From contig JAVBXM010000047.1 in the NCBI GenBank assembly GCA_030824585.1, forward strand, positions 1 through 33,928: 33,928 nucleotides of DNA, in the 5' to 3' direction. Position 1 is the first letter of the stretch, and each line of letters starts with the position of its first letter. The notes under the pieces were generated by a model. That model was not told the DNA's origin. It saw only the letters and a program-made list of their open reading frames with translations, and did no database searches. A program made the position numbers and the translations under genes. The DNA is from Phaeospirillum sp. GTDB taxonomy: Bacteria; Pseudomonadota; Alphaproteobacteria; Rhodospirillales; Magnetospirillaceae. This document shows positions 19,454 through 27,330 of the stretch, piece by piece.

Positions 19454-19804
19454 ATGACGAGCATACGACGCCCTGCCCCATCGCCCTTCGCCTTGATGCG
19501 AAACGGGGTCTCCGGCGATGTTCTTGACCGCTACCTGGACAAGGTTGGACAGAAGCTGCTGGCCAACCTGGAATATCCATCCACAGCCCGCGGGACGAAC
19601 CTTGCCGGCACCGTTCATATTCGCCTGCATATCGATAATCACGGCACGGTGGACGGCCGAACCATTTCCGTGACGCGCCGCAGTGGCGCCGCGATTCTCG
19701 ACGAGGCCGGAATTGCCACCGTCCGACGCGCCGCGCCGTTCCCGCCGCCGCCGGGCGGCGAAAGCCTGTTGATTGTCGTGCCGGTGATATTCGAACCCAG
19801 CTAG
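19454..19804 (+). CDS. TonB C-terminal-domain protein without membrane anchor (116 aa)
   Basis: The region from about residue 25 to the end matches the TonB C-terminal fold: 'YLDKVGQKLLANLEYPSTAR', 'GTVHIRLHIDNHGTVDGRTI', 'RRSGAAILDEAGIATVRRA' and 'FPPPPGG', ending in 'VVPVIFEPS'. TonB proteins normally have an N-terminal helix and a Pro-rich spacer; here only a short polar N-terminus ('MTSIRRPAPSPFALMRNG') precedes the domain and no signal peptide is visible. The start has a weak ribosome-binding site (AGAGAAA). It may be a fragment of a larger transducer, a protein acting in the cytoplasm, or a decoy domain. No ExbB or ExbD gene is nearby. Confidence 0.75.
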   Translation: MTSIRRPAPSPFALMRNGVSGDVLDRYLDKVGQKLLANLEYPSTARGTNLAGTVHIRLHIDNHGTVDGRTISVTRRSGAAILDEAGIATVRRAAPFPPPPGGESLLIVVPVIFEPS

Positions 19805-19841
19805 AATCCACCTGGGTTTGGTGGAATCACCTTGTTCCCTT

Positions 19842-19912
19842 CGTCACCCTCGGGCTTGACCCACCGGCGTATACGCCGACCATGGATGGCCGGGTCAGGC
19901 CCGGCCATGAGG
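19842..19912. repeat. Intergenic repeat of a type common in alphaproteobacteria
   Basis: It contains the palindrome CGGCGTATACGCCG (19865-19878) and a 9-bp inverted repeat ATGGCCGGG / CCCGGCCAT (19886-19908, 5-nt loop), with flanking 'CACCCTCGGGCTTGACCC'. Similar units occur many times in alphaproteobacterial genomes and, read on the opposite strand, give the recurring false peptide 'MAGPDPAIHG'. Only one copy is seen here, so the identification relies on remembered sequence type. The rest of the 19805-20116 gap, other than this unit and the terminator at 20061, shows nothing clear. Confidence 0.6.
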
Positions 19913-20060
19913 AGTGGAGAGAGCGCTTCCGCCTGAGAATCCGCGGGCTCTGGGCTACCCCCTATGGCGAAGCGCTTATTAATATCCATGCAGATATAGA
20001 TATCGACTCCACCGCCAGGACGACGTGGGACGCCTTGAACAGGGCCCGGACCGGAGGAGC

Positions 20061-20093
20061 AAAAAAATAGGGCGGGTAGTTGCCTACCCGCCC
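20061..20093 (-). terminator. Rho-independent terminator of the envelope lipoprotein operon
   Basis: On the minus strand a perfect 10-bp stem (GGGCGGGTAG and CTACCCGCCC, 4-nt loop) is followed by TATTTTTTT. It lies 24 bp after the stop codon of the lipoprotein gene. This is a textbook intrinsic terminator. Confidence 0.92.
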
Positions 20094-20116
20094 CGGTGTT
20101 TCGGTTGAAAGCCGGA

Positions 20117-20938
20117 TTACTTGGCGGTCTTGTAGCCGGAGCCGCCCCAGCCCCAATGGTCGTGATGGCCCCAGCCATCCCGGTGCCAGGTATAGGCATA
20201 GGGGTTGAGCATCTGCGGCTTGATGGAGGTCACCGAGGACACGGGAAGGGCTTCCATCGCCTGGCCGGGCTTGCCCGCCTGGATCTTGGAGAAGGGCACG
20301 ACGCTGACCGTCAGGTAGCGGCCGTCCCTGAAGCTCTCGGTCCGGGCATAGGTCTTGGCGTTGTAGACCACCACGCCCTTGTTCGCGCTCCAGCCGCTAT
20401 GCTCCTTGGCGGTCAGCAGGGCGGCGTTGAAGTGACGCTGCCAGGCCTCGGCCACATAGACGATCTCTTCTTGCTGATTGGTCGGACGGTAGCGGCTGCC
20501 GATATAGCTCAGGATATCCACCGAGTAGCCGGGCACCATGGCGTGCGCCTCGTCGACGATGGTGACCTCGAGGTTCTCCCCGCCGGCATCCTTCAAAGCC
20601 GCATTGATCAGCGGAATGTCGGTCTGCATGGACTGGTCGACCACCGACTTGTAGAGCGTCTGCTTGACGCTCTCGACCACGGGGCGGGTCCGGGGGTCGT
20701 AGGGATTGGCCACCGGCTCGAGCACCTGCAGCGACTGATCGGCCTTGTTGTAGACGGCGAAGGTGCCGACCAGGGCGGTCAGGTCGTTCTGATAGCTGCC
20801 GGCGGGCACCACGTAGCGCATTTCCGCCGGCGGAACGAGATTGGTCGGCTTGGCCTCGCTGGCGTAGTGGATGCCCGAGCACCCGGCCAAGGCGGGCAGG
20901 ACACAGGCAATCATCATGGTGATACGGGACTTGTTCAT
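20117..20938 (-). CDS. Hypothetical lipoprotein with His/Trp/Gly-rich tail
   Basis: 273 aa from ATG 20938 (GGGAG upstream). The signal peptide ends in a lipobox 'LAGC' with C20, so the mature protein is lipid-anchored. I do not recognise the domain. The middle region is mixed alpha/beta, with segments such as 'LTALVGTFAVYNKADQSLQV', 'VDEAHAMVPGYSVDILSYIG' and 'GVVVYNAKTYARTESFRDGR'. The C-terminus is a low-complexity stretch, 'WHRDGWGHHDHWGWGGSGY', that could bind metal ions. It is downstream of and probably co-transcribed with the OmpA-domain lipoprotein, which carries a similar Gly/Tyr/His-rich stretch. A cell-envelope structural or stress role is inference. Confidence 0.82.
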   Translation of the reverse strand: MNKSRITMMIACVLPALAGCSGIHYASEAKPTNLVPPAEMRYVVPAGSYQNDLTALVGTFAVYNKADQSLQVLEPVANPYDPRTRPVVESVKQTLYKSVVDQSMQTDIPLINAALKDAGGENLEVTIVDEAHAMVPGYSVDILSYIGSRYRPTNQQEEIVYVAEAWQRHFNAALLTAKEHSGWSANKGVVVYNAKTYARTESFRDGRYLTVSVVPFSKIQAGKPGQAMEALPVSSVTSIKPQMLNPYAYTWHRDGWGHHDHWGWGGSGYKTAK

Positions 20939-21014
20939 CGTGTTTGCTCCCACATCTCATTGTGCGATGGGGCGACCGTCCGGATCGTATGTCCGCCGGT
21001 CACCACCTGGCTGA

Positions 21015-22238
21015 TCAGTAGTCGAAAAGAATCTCGACGCGGCGGGCACGCCCATCATGGGACATCCCCCAGGTCTCGCCGGGACGGGCCTCGACCGAAG
21101 TGGTGGTGCCACCCAGCTTGGCGATCTCGGCGGCCACCGCCTGGGCGCGTTCGCGCGAGAGGCGGGCATTGGTCGCGGCCGAACCGGTGCGGTCGGTGAA
21201 GCCGATGACCCTGACGGCCTTGGGCTTCATGTTCTTCTCGGCGGCGACCACCAGCTTCAGCCGCTCGATGGCTTCCGCGCTCAGCTTGCTGGAGCCGGGA
21301 GCGAAGAACACGGCATGGCCGTTGGCCCCGTAATAGCCGCCCCTGCCGTGGCTGCCATAGGCGTAGCCGCCATAGCCGCCGTGAGTCCAGGCAGCCCCCG
21401 CCAGAGTGACCTCGACGCGGCGGTTCTTGGCTTCGGCGGTGTTGTCGCCGGTCTTGACCGCCAGATTGGTCTCGCCAAGGGCATTCTCGGCGATGATGGC
21501 GGGATTGACGCCCTGCTTGACCAGTTCCGCCGTCACCACGTCGGCGCGGTGGCGGGCCAGCCGCAGGTTGGCGTCGGCCGAGCCGACGGTATCGGTGAAG
21601 CCGGACACCGACACCACGGGAGCCCGCATCTGTGCCTGGGCGACCGCCACTTCCTTCAGGGTCTGCACCGCCTGGGCCGAAAGCTGGGACGAACCGAGGC
21701 CGAAAGTGACGACGAAATTGCGGCGCGTGTCGGCGGCAACCTCGGTCACCCCGACCGACTTCTTCAGCATGGGTTCGTGGGCCAGGAAGACCGTACGACA
21801 GGTCTTGTTCACGTTGGATTGGGCTTCCTGCTCGAGCCAGCAGTCGAAGGCCACCTGGGCCTTGGCCGCGGCGGCCGGAACCCGCTGGGTGGCTCCCCCC
21901 TCGAAATAGCCCATCAGGCGCGCCCGGGCGGCGGTCAGCTCGGGAACGGCCGAAGCGGGAACGTTGCGCCGGCTCAGCTCGTCGGGCAGAACCGCCTCGC
22001 CGTTGCCGGCCCTCAGGCCCTTGCGGGCCGTCTCGGAGGCGTCGACCCATTCGACTTCCGACTGGATCTGCTGCCTGGTGTAAGCCTGATATTCCTGGAA
22101 GAGAGCCTGGGCAAAGGGCGTGCCCGTCGTCGCCCGGGTGCCGAGAATCTTGTGTACATCAGAAACATCAGACGGTGTTGCGCAAGCAGCCAAGGCTGCG
22201 GCGGCAGCCAAACCCACCCAGCGTGTGATCTTCATCAT
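21015..22238 (-). CDS. Lipoprotein with two OmpA-type peptidoglycan-binding domains
   Basis: 407 aa. The signal peptide ends at lipobox 'LAAC' (C19). An Ala-rich helical region (about 45-165) follows, then a first OmpA_C-like domain (about 175-280, 'NFVVTFGLGSSQLSAQAVQT', 'SGFTDTVGSADANLRLARHR', 'EAKNRRVEVTLA'). After a Gly/Tyr/His-rich linker ('HGGYGGYAYGSHGRGGYYG') comes a second OmpA_C-like domain ('HAVFFAPGSSKLSAEAIERL', 'GFTDRTGSAATNARLSRERA', 'GRARRVEILFDY'). Both keep the Asp/Asn and Arg pattern used to hold diaminopimelate, so both may bind peptidoglycan, anchoring the outer membrane to the wall. Tandem domains are unusual. GAGGAG precedes the start. Confidence 0.88.
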   Translation of the reverse strand: MMKITRWVGLAAAAALAACATPSDVSDVHKILGTRATTGTPFAQALFQEYQAYTRQQIQSEVEWVDASETARKGLRAGNGEAVLPDELSRRNVPASAVPELTAARARLMGYFEGGATQRVPAAAAKAQVAFDCWLEQEAQSNVNKTCRTVFLAHEPMLKKSVGVTEVAADTRRNFVVTFGLGSSQLSAQAVQTLKEVAVAQAQMRAPVVSVSGFTDTVGSADANLRLARHRADVVTAELVKQGVNPAIIAENALGETNLAVKTGDNTAEAKNRRVEVTLAGAAWTHGGYGGYAYGSHGRGGYYGANGHAVFFAPGSSKLSAEAIERLKLVVAAEKNMKPKAVRVIGFTDRTGSAATNARLSRERAQAVAAEIAKLGGTTTSVEARPGETWGMSHDGRARRVEILFDY

Positions 22239-22568
22239 TTCTCACTCCTCATCCGGTGAATGGCATTGGTTATCGTCATGCCCGACCACTGCCCCGGCAT
22301 GTAAGCCGGAGAAGCAGAAGAAGTTTCGAAAAAGCGAGATTTCTAGAGCTAGTGAATGGGGATTCTTAACGCTACAGTCGTCCGTATGAACGCCCCTCCA
22401 GAGGTACTGGAACTGACTAGAGTAATTCAGATTTTCCATCCCGGCTACCGGGTAAATACCGGAGGGCGATACATCATGGAAGGCAGTAACCTTCGTGGGG
22501 TTTTTCACTTCTCACCCCGCCGTCTGGCGCTATATCCTGGCCTCGGCTCAGGATGGGGAGGATTGGCG
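22239..22568. promoter_or_regulatory. Divergent control region and long leader of the Tsx-like gene
   Basis: A 330-bp gap between divergent genes, more AT-rich than its surroundings. It holds short hairpins: CCGGC/GCCGG near 22292-22307 in the leader of the OmpA-domain gene, and CCCGG/CCGGG near 22440-22452 plus GGGGT/ACCCC near 22497-22518 ahead of the Tsx-like gene. I could not match it to a known riboswitch class and saw no strong promoter boxes. A longer in-frame start at 22356 exists but would place about 70 non-family residues before the signal peptide. Confidence 0.4.
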
Positions 22569-23423
22569 ATGGTGCAGGCCGTCAGGCTAGCCGCCGGGAT
22601 CGCGGTTGTTTTGTTGTCGTTTCCCGCCCTGTCCTCGCCCTTCGACTGGACCGACAACTCGGTCGCCTATCGCTATTCCCCCTATTTCCGCGAACCGGGA
22701 ATTTCGAAGAACGGCAAGGCCCGGGACATCCCAAAGCACGTCATCTCGCTCAGCCATTCCGACGGCTGGGAGTACGGCGGCAATCTCGTCATCCTGGATA
22801 TCTTGAAATCGTCCAGCGCCGATCCGGCCAAAAACAGTTCCGACGGCGCCGTCGAGCTTTACGGCGTGCTGCGCTCGGATTTCTCCATCCCGCGCATCCT
22901 GGGCGACAAGAGCTTCAGGCTTGGGCCCGTCAAGGACGTGATGATCGAGCTGGGCGGCGACCTCAACACCAAGGACACCACCTTCGGCTCACGCAAGCGC
23001 ATGCCGGTGGCGGGGCTGGCGGTGGCGCTGGACGTGCCCGGCTACTGGACCCTGGCGGCGCTGTGGGACAAGGAATGGAACCACAACGGCGTGGTGGGGC
23101 GCCCGGTGACCTTCAACAGCACGGCACGTTTCGAGACCTCGTGGGGCATCCCCTTCCGGGTCGGCGAGGCGGGCTTCACCTTCACCGGCTTCGGCATCGT
23201 CAACGGCCCCAAGGGGCGCGACGGCTTCAACCAGCCGACCCGCACGGAAACGCTGCTGCACGCCAAGCTGCTCTACGACCTGGGAGCCCTGTTCAACGAC
23301 CCCGGACGGCTGAAGGCCGGCTTCGGCTGGCAATACTGGCATTCCAAGTTCGGCTCGGACCACACCGCCAACCAGGGCTCCATCGAAAGCGCGCCTTTCC
23401 TCGAGGTCCAGGTGCATTTCTGA
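22569..23423 (+). CDS. Tsx-like outer-membrane channel ('outer envelope protein' family)
   Basis: 284 aa from ATG 22569, chosen because GGGGAGGA lies 6 nt upstream and a signal peptide follows ('MVQAVRLAAGIAVVLLSFPA', cleavage near 'ALSS'). The mature part is a beta-barrel type sequence with 'DWTDNSVAYRYSPYFREPGI', 'KHVISLSHSDGWEYGGNLV', 'KRMPVAGLAVALDVPGYWTL', 'TSWGIPF' and 'FGWQYWHSKFG'. It ends in Phe ('EVQVHF'), as outer-membrane barrels do for BAM-dependent insertion. These motifs recall the Channel_Tsx/outer envelope protein family. The natural solute is not known; nucleosides are transported by E. coli Tsx but this branch is distant. Confidence 0.72.
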   Translation: MVQAVRLAAGIAVVLLSFPALSSPFDWTDNSVAYRYSPYFREPGISKNGKARDIPKHVISLSHSDGWEYGGNLVILDILKSSSADPAKNSSDGAVELYGVLRSDFSIPRILGDKSFRLGPVKDVMIELGGDLNTKDTTFGSRKRMPVAGLAVALDVPGYWTLAALWDKEWNHNGVVGRPVTFNSTARFETSWGIPFRVGEAGFTFTGFGIVNGPKGRDGFNQPTRTETLLHAKLLYDLGALFNDPGRLKAGFGWQYWHSKFGSDHTANQGSIESAPFLEVQVHF

Positions 23424-23516
23424 GAATCGGCAGGGGCTTATCCATTATCCCGATTTGTGGAGTGCCTCATTCAGGTTATCCTGGCCAACGCCTGATGCTG
23501 AAGGGGAGGAACGTCG

Positions 23517-23948
23517 ATGCTCGTTTCCGAAATCCTGAACAAGAAGGGTGGCAAGATATTCAAGATCCTGCCGTCCAAGGTCATGATCGAGGCCGTCCAG
23601 GGCATGGCCGCCTTCAAGGTGGGGGCCGTGCTGGTGGTGGACGAAAAGGACAAGACCCTGGGTATCTTCACCGAACGCGACGTCACCCGCTGTCTGGCGG
23701 CCCATGGCGCCGCCGTTCTGGAGGAGCCGGTAGGCAACCACATGACCCGCGATCCGCTGACCTGCCAGGCCGGCGATACGGTCGCCTCGGTGATGAGCAC
23801 CATGTCCACCCACCATTTCCGCCACATGCCGGTGGTGGATGGCGGTCAGTTGAAGGGTATCGTCTCCATCCGCGATCTGGTGTCCAACAGCCTGGAACGG
23901 GCCGAGTTCGAGGCCGAGGCCCTGCGGGCCTACGTCACCGCCGGCTGA
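23517..23948 (+). CDS. Two-CBS-domain protein
   Basis: 143 aa made almost entirely of a CBS pair (Bateman module). CBS1 is about 10-65, with 'VMIEAVQGMAAFKVGAVLVV' and 'LGIFTERDVTR'. CBS2 is about 75-130, with 'HMTRDPLTCQAGDTVASVMS' and 'RHMPVVDGGQLKGIVSIRDLV'. Such stand-alone pairs bind adenine nucleotides or related ligands and sense energy state. A strong GGGGAGGA site lies 6 nt before ATG 23517. It sits 93 bp after the Tsx-like gene and converges on purC with a 19-bp gap. No partner enzyme is obvious from position. Confidence 0.9.
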   Translation: MLVSEILNKKGGKIFKILPSKVMIEAVQGMAAFKVGAVLVVDEKDKTLGIFTERDVTRCLAAHGAAVLEEPVGNHMTRDPLTCQAGDTVASVMSTMSTHHFRHMPVVDGGQLKGIVSIRDLVSNSLERAEFEAEALRAYVTAG

Positions 23949-23967
23949 GCCGTCGGCATGGCCGGAC

Positions 23968-24945
23968 CTAGGCGAAATACCGCGACAGATTGCGGCGGAT
24001 GCGCTCCTTGACCGGCTCGGCGGCGGACGGGACCTCGAAGGCCTGGCCGGTCACCGTCTCGAACAGCGAGATGTACTTGGCCGAGAACTCCACCAGGGTA
24101 TCGTCGGGAATCACCGGAATCGGCTGGGTATAGGGATCGCAGCGCGCCGCGATCCAGATGCGCAGGAATTCCTTGTCCAGGCTTTCCGGTTCCTCGCCCC
24201 TGGCATGGCGCCCGGCATAGCTGTCAGCCTTCCAGTAGCGGCTGGAATCGGGGGTAAGGATTTCATCGGCCAGGGTGATCCGCCCCTCGCCGTCCACCCC
24301 GAACTCGAACTTGGTATCCACCAGGACCAGGCCGTTCCTGGCCGCGATCTCACGCCCGCGGGCGAACAGGGCCAGCGACAGGCGCGCCAGCTCATCCCAC
24401 TGGGCCTGGGACAACAGGCCGCGTTCGACCACCTCCCGGGGCGAGACCGGGGCATCGTGACCGCCCACATCGGCCTTGGTGGTGGGGGTGAGGATGGTGG
24501 CGGGCAGCTTGTCGTTCTTCACCATGCCGTCGGCGAAGTCGAGACCGTACATGGTGCGGCGCCCCGCCTTGTACATGGACCAGATGGAGGTGTCGGTGGA
24601 GCCGGTGAGATAGTCGCGCACCACCATCTCGATGGGCAGCATGTCCAGCCGACGCCCCACCACCACGTTGGGATCGGGATATTCGATCACGTGGTTGGGA
24701 CAGATATCCTTGGTGGCCTCGAACCAGAAGCGCGCCGTCTGGGTCAGCACCTGGCCCTTGAACGGCACCGCCGCCAGTACCTGGTCGAAGGCGCTCTGGC
24801 GGTCGGTGGAGACCAGGATGCGCCGCCCGTCGGGCAGGTCGTAGTTCTCGCGCACCTTGCCCCGGTAATAGTTGGGCAGTTCGGGGAACTCGGCTTCGGT
24901 AAGAACGCCGGGGATGGCGGCGCGGATCGCGGCGGCGGAGAGCAT
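23968..24945 (-). CDS. purC: PurC, SAICAR synthase (phosphoribosylaminoimidazole-succinocarboxamide synthase)
   Basis: Cytoplasmic ligase of de novo purine synthesis: CAIR, aspartate and ATP give SAICAR. It is 325 aa, the longer form of the family, related to yeast Ade1 rather than the approximately 240-aa bacterial type. Motifs are 'YRGKVRENYDLPDGRRILVS', 'TDRQSAFDQVLAAVPFKG', 'PIEMVVRDYLTGSTDTSIW', 'LVDTKFEFGVDGEG', 'LADEILTPDSSRYW' and 'SLDKEFLR'. It stands alone on the minus strand, divergent from the ABC transporter operon. A consensus -10 (TATAAT, 25033-25038) lies 88 bp upstream of the start. The ribosome-binding site is weak. Confidence 0.95.
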   Translation of the reverse strand: MLSAAAIRAAIPGVLTEAEFPELPNYYRGKVRENYDLPDGRRILVSTDRQSAFDQVLAAVPFKGQVLTQTARFWFEATKDICPNHVIEYPDPNVVVGRRLDMLPIEMVVRDYLTGSTDTSIWSMYKAGRRTMYGLDFADGMVKNDKLPATILTPTTKADVGGHDAPVSPREVVERGLLSQAQWDELARLSLALFARGREIAARNGLVLVDTKFEFGVDGEGRITLADEILTPDSSRYWKADSYAGRHARGEEPESLDKEFLRIWIAARCDPYTQPIPVIPDDTLVEFSAKYISLFETVTGQAFEVPSAAEPVKERIRRNLSRYFA

Positions 24946-25032
24946 GTCCAGACATCCAAGAAAAGGGGATCGCCTTTATCGCATTCCCGAGGGCGGCGGG
25001 CAAGGGAACCGCCCAAGCTCAAACCGGCGCCG

Positions 25033-25056
25033 ATTATATTGTTGTGCAGCACAACA
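25033..25056. promoter_or_regulatory. Palindromic operator next to a consensus -10, purC / ABC-operon divergent region
   Basis: TGTTGTGC-A-GCACAACA (25040-25056) is a perfect 17-bp odd-centred palindrome. On the minus strand it is followed directly by TATAAT (25033-25038), so a protein on the palindrome would occupy the -35/-10 spacer of a purC-directed promoter. No good -35 is visible for that promoter. The palindrome is 115 bp before the start of the transporter operon and could serve either gene. Confidence 0.6.
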
Positions 25057-25170
25057 GTTTTTATGCCCAACAATGCTCTTGACGAACGAAGACGACTGCC
25101 TCACAGTCTTAAACATCAAAGTCGCCGCAGAGCGACCCAGGAGGCTTTCGAACGCGAAAGGGACGTCCCA

Positions 25171-26424
25171 ATGTCTGACAACACCACGAGTCTGTCCGCG
25201 TCACGGACCATTACCCGCCGCCAGTTCACCACGGCCGCGGCGGCCGGCGCCTTGGTCACCACCACCGGATTGCCGCTGCGATCCGCCCGGGCGGCCACCC
25301 CGCTCAAGCTGGGCGTGCTGCTGCCCCGTTCCGGACACCTGGCCCTGATCGGCCAGGCCTGCCAGCGCGGTGCCGAAATCGGCCTGCCCATGCTGCGCGA
25401 TATGGGCTATTCCGTCGAACTGATGAACGCCGATACCGAGTCCAATCCGGACGTGGGGCGCACCCAGGCGGAAAAGCTGATCCGCGAAGGCGCCAACATG
25501 CTGATGGGCTGCTTCGATTCCGCCACCACGCTCGCGGTGGCCGGCGTCGCCGAGCAGAAGGGCGTGCCCTTCGTCGTCAACATCGCGTCCGAGCCCAAGC
25601 TCACCGAGCAGGGGTTCAAATACGTGTTCCGCAACTTCCCTTCAGCCGGCATGCTGGGCAAGGGCGGGCTGCTGCTCTACAAGGACATCTTCGCCGCCAC
25701 CGGCGTGACGCCCAAGACCGCCGTGCTGCTGCATATCAACGACAGCTTCGGCATGGCCATGCTGGGCGGCATCAACGCCCTGATGCCCAAGCTGGACATG
25801 CCGTTCACCATCGTCGAGACCATCGCCTACGACCCCAAGGCCCGCGACCTCTCCATCGAGGTGGCCAAGGCCAAGGCGGCCAAGGCCGATTTCGTCATGA
25901 CCGTCACCCGCCTGAACGACGCCATCCTGCTGGTCCGCGAAATGGTCAAGCAGCAGGTGGAGACCATGGGCATCATCAGCCCCGGCGCCCCGGGCATGTA
26001 CGACAAGCAGTTCTTCAAGGCCTTGGGCAAGTACGCCGAATTCTGCACCACCAACGTGCCGTGGTTCGATCCCAAGCAGGAGATGGCCAAGACCCTCGAA
26101 AAGACCTTCGAGAAGGCTTTCCCCGACGAAAGCTGCGACCTCAACGTCGGCTTCACCTTCGAGGCCGTGCTGATCGCCGCCGACGCCCACAAGCGGGCCG
26201 GAGCCAATGATCCGCAGGCGCTGACCGAGGCGCTGCGCGCCACCAACCTGACCAAGCGCGCCATGCTGGGGGGCGCGATCAAGTTCGAGGCCAACGGCCA
26301 GAACATGAACCTGATCTCCGCGGCGGTGCAGAACCTGGGGGGCAAGCCGACGGTGACCCTGCCTTCGGCCTCGGCCGAGGCCAAGCCGGTCTTCCCGATG
26401 CCGCCGTTCAAGGGCCGCACCTAA
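25171..26424 (+). CDS. Periplasmic substrate-binding protein, branched-chain amino-acid type ABC transporter
   Basis: 417 aa from ATG 25171 (AGGGA upstream). The N-terminus carries a Tat-type signal: 'TRRQFT' with R16/R17, a hydrophobic Ala-rich stretch and likely cleavage after 'RSARA' (residue 41). The mature protein is a type-1 periplasmic binding fold of the LivK/ANL family: 'LKLGVLLPRSGHLALIGQAC', 'NADTESNPDVGRTQAEKLI', 'GCFDSATTLAVAGVAEQKGV', 'FVVNIASEPKLTEQGFKYVF' and 'GFTFEAVLIAADAHKRAG'. It leads an operon with two permeases, two ATPases, an acyl-CoA ligase and an acyl-CoA dehydrogenase, so the ligand is probably a carboxylic acid (aromatic or phenylpropanoid-like) rather than leucine. 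The frame is open far upstream; the Tat signal fixes the start. Confidence 0.88.
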   Translation: MSDNTTSLSASRTITRRQFTTAAAAGALVTTTGLPLRSARAATPLKLGVLLPRSGHLALIGQACQRGAEIGLPMLRDMGYSVELMNADTESNPDVGRTQAEKLIREGANMLMGCFDSATTLAVAGVAEQKGVPFVVNIASEPKLTEQGFKYVFRNFPSAGMLGKGGLLLYKDIFAATGVTPKTAVLLHINDSFGMAMLGGINALMPKLDMPFTIVETIAYDPKARDLSIEVAKAKAAKADFVMTVTRLNDAILLVREMVKQQVETMGIISPGAPGMYDKQFFKALGKYAEFCTTNVPWFDPKQEMAKTLEKTFEKAFPDESCDLNVGFTFEAVLIAADAHKRAGANDPQALTEALRATNLTKRAMLGGAIKFEANGQNMNLISAAVQNLGGKPTVTLPSASAEAKPVFPMPPFKGRT

Positions 26425-26460
26425 AGCAGCAATATCGGCAATGCTTGGCGGGGAGCCGGG

Positions 26461-27330
26461 ATGGACGCCACCTTCTTCATGAACGTGATCAGCGCCGGTC
26501 TTCTGACCGGCCTGGTCTACGGCCTGATGGCCCTTGGGCTGTCGGTCATCTTCGGCGTCATGCGCGTGGTCAATTTTGCCCATGGCGACATGATGGTGGT
26601 GGCGATGTATGCCGCCTTCCTGCTCTACACCAAGCTGGGGATCGAACCGGTCCCCGCCCTGCCGCTGGTGGCCGGCGGCCTGTTCGTCGTCGGCTACCTG
26701 CTGCAGCGCTTCCTGATCAACCACTTCCTGGGCGTCACCGAGCACATCCAGTTCCTGCTGCTGCTCTCGGTGGCCATGATCATCACCAACGTGGTCCTCA
26801 TGGTGTTCGGCCCCGATGCCCGCAACATCCAGCTCGATGCCAGCTTCGAGAGCTACAGCCTCGGATTCCTGGTGCTGGACAAGGTCCGCGTCATCGCCGC
26901 CTTCACCGCCGGCGGCGTCGCCGCCCTGCTGTGGGCCTTCTTCCGCTACACCACCACGGGAACCGCCATCCGCGCCTGCGCCGACAATCCGGTGGGCGCG
27001 CGGGTGGTGGGCCTCAACGTGGAAAAGCTCTACGCCATCACCTTCGGCATCGGCACCGCCTGCGTCGGCGCCGCCGGCTGCCTGCTGCTGCTGCTGGTGG
27101 ACGTGCATCCGCACCTGTCGTCGGACTACACCCTGCTGGGCTTCATCATCGTCATCCTGGGCGGCCTGGGCAGCCTGGGCGGGGCGCTGCTGGGCGGTAT
27201 CCTGGTCGGCCTGTCCGAGGCGCTGTCGGGCGTGCTGATCGCCCCCAGCCTGAAAAGCATGTTCAGCTTCGGCCTGCTGATCCTGGTCCTGCTGCTGCGC
27301 CCGCAAGGCATCCTGGGGAAGAAGCCATGA
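26461..27330 (+). CDS. LivH-type ABC transporter permease
   Basis: 289-aa inner-membrane permease. Family marks are 'GLLTGLVYGLMALGLSVIFG' at the N-terminus, 'VMRVVNFAHGDMMVVAMYAA', 'TTGTAIRACADNPVGARVVG' (the cytoplasmic coupling region) and 'GFIIVILGGLGSLGGALLGG'. GGGGAG lies 5 nt before the ATG. It starts 36 bp after the binding protein, and its stop overlaps the next start (ATGA). It would pair with the LivM-type permease to form the transmembrane channel. Confidence 0.93.
   Translation: MDATFFMNVISAGLLTGLVYGLMALGLSVIFGVMRVVNFAHGDMMVVAMYAAFLLYTKLGIEPVPALPLVAGGLFVVGYLLQRFLINHFLGVTEHIQFLLLLSVAMIITNVVLMVFGPDARNIQLDASFESYSLGFLVLDKVRVIAAFTAGGVAALLWAFFRYTTTGTAIRACADNPVGARVVGLNVEKLYAITFGIGTACVGAAGCLLLLLVDVHPHLSSDYTLLGFIIVILGGLGSLGGALLGGILVGLSEALSGVLIAPSLKSMFSFGLLILVLLLRPQGILGKKP

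Noticed and set aside
19801-20199. Minus-strand ORF containing 'MAGPDPAIHG'
   Set aside because: This peptide is a well-known false translation of an alphaproteobacterial intergenic repeat, and the frame runs through the terminator at 20061-20093.
22356-22568. Upstream start for the Tsx-like gene
   Set aside because: It would bury a clear signal peptide about 70 residues into the protein, and the downstream ATG has a strong ribosome-binding site.
24205-25170. N-terminal extension of the substrate-binding protein
   Set aside because: The frame is open antisense to purC, but the Tat signal peptide begins at 25171 and the upstream product is low-complexity.
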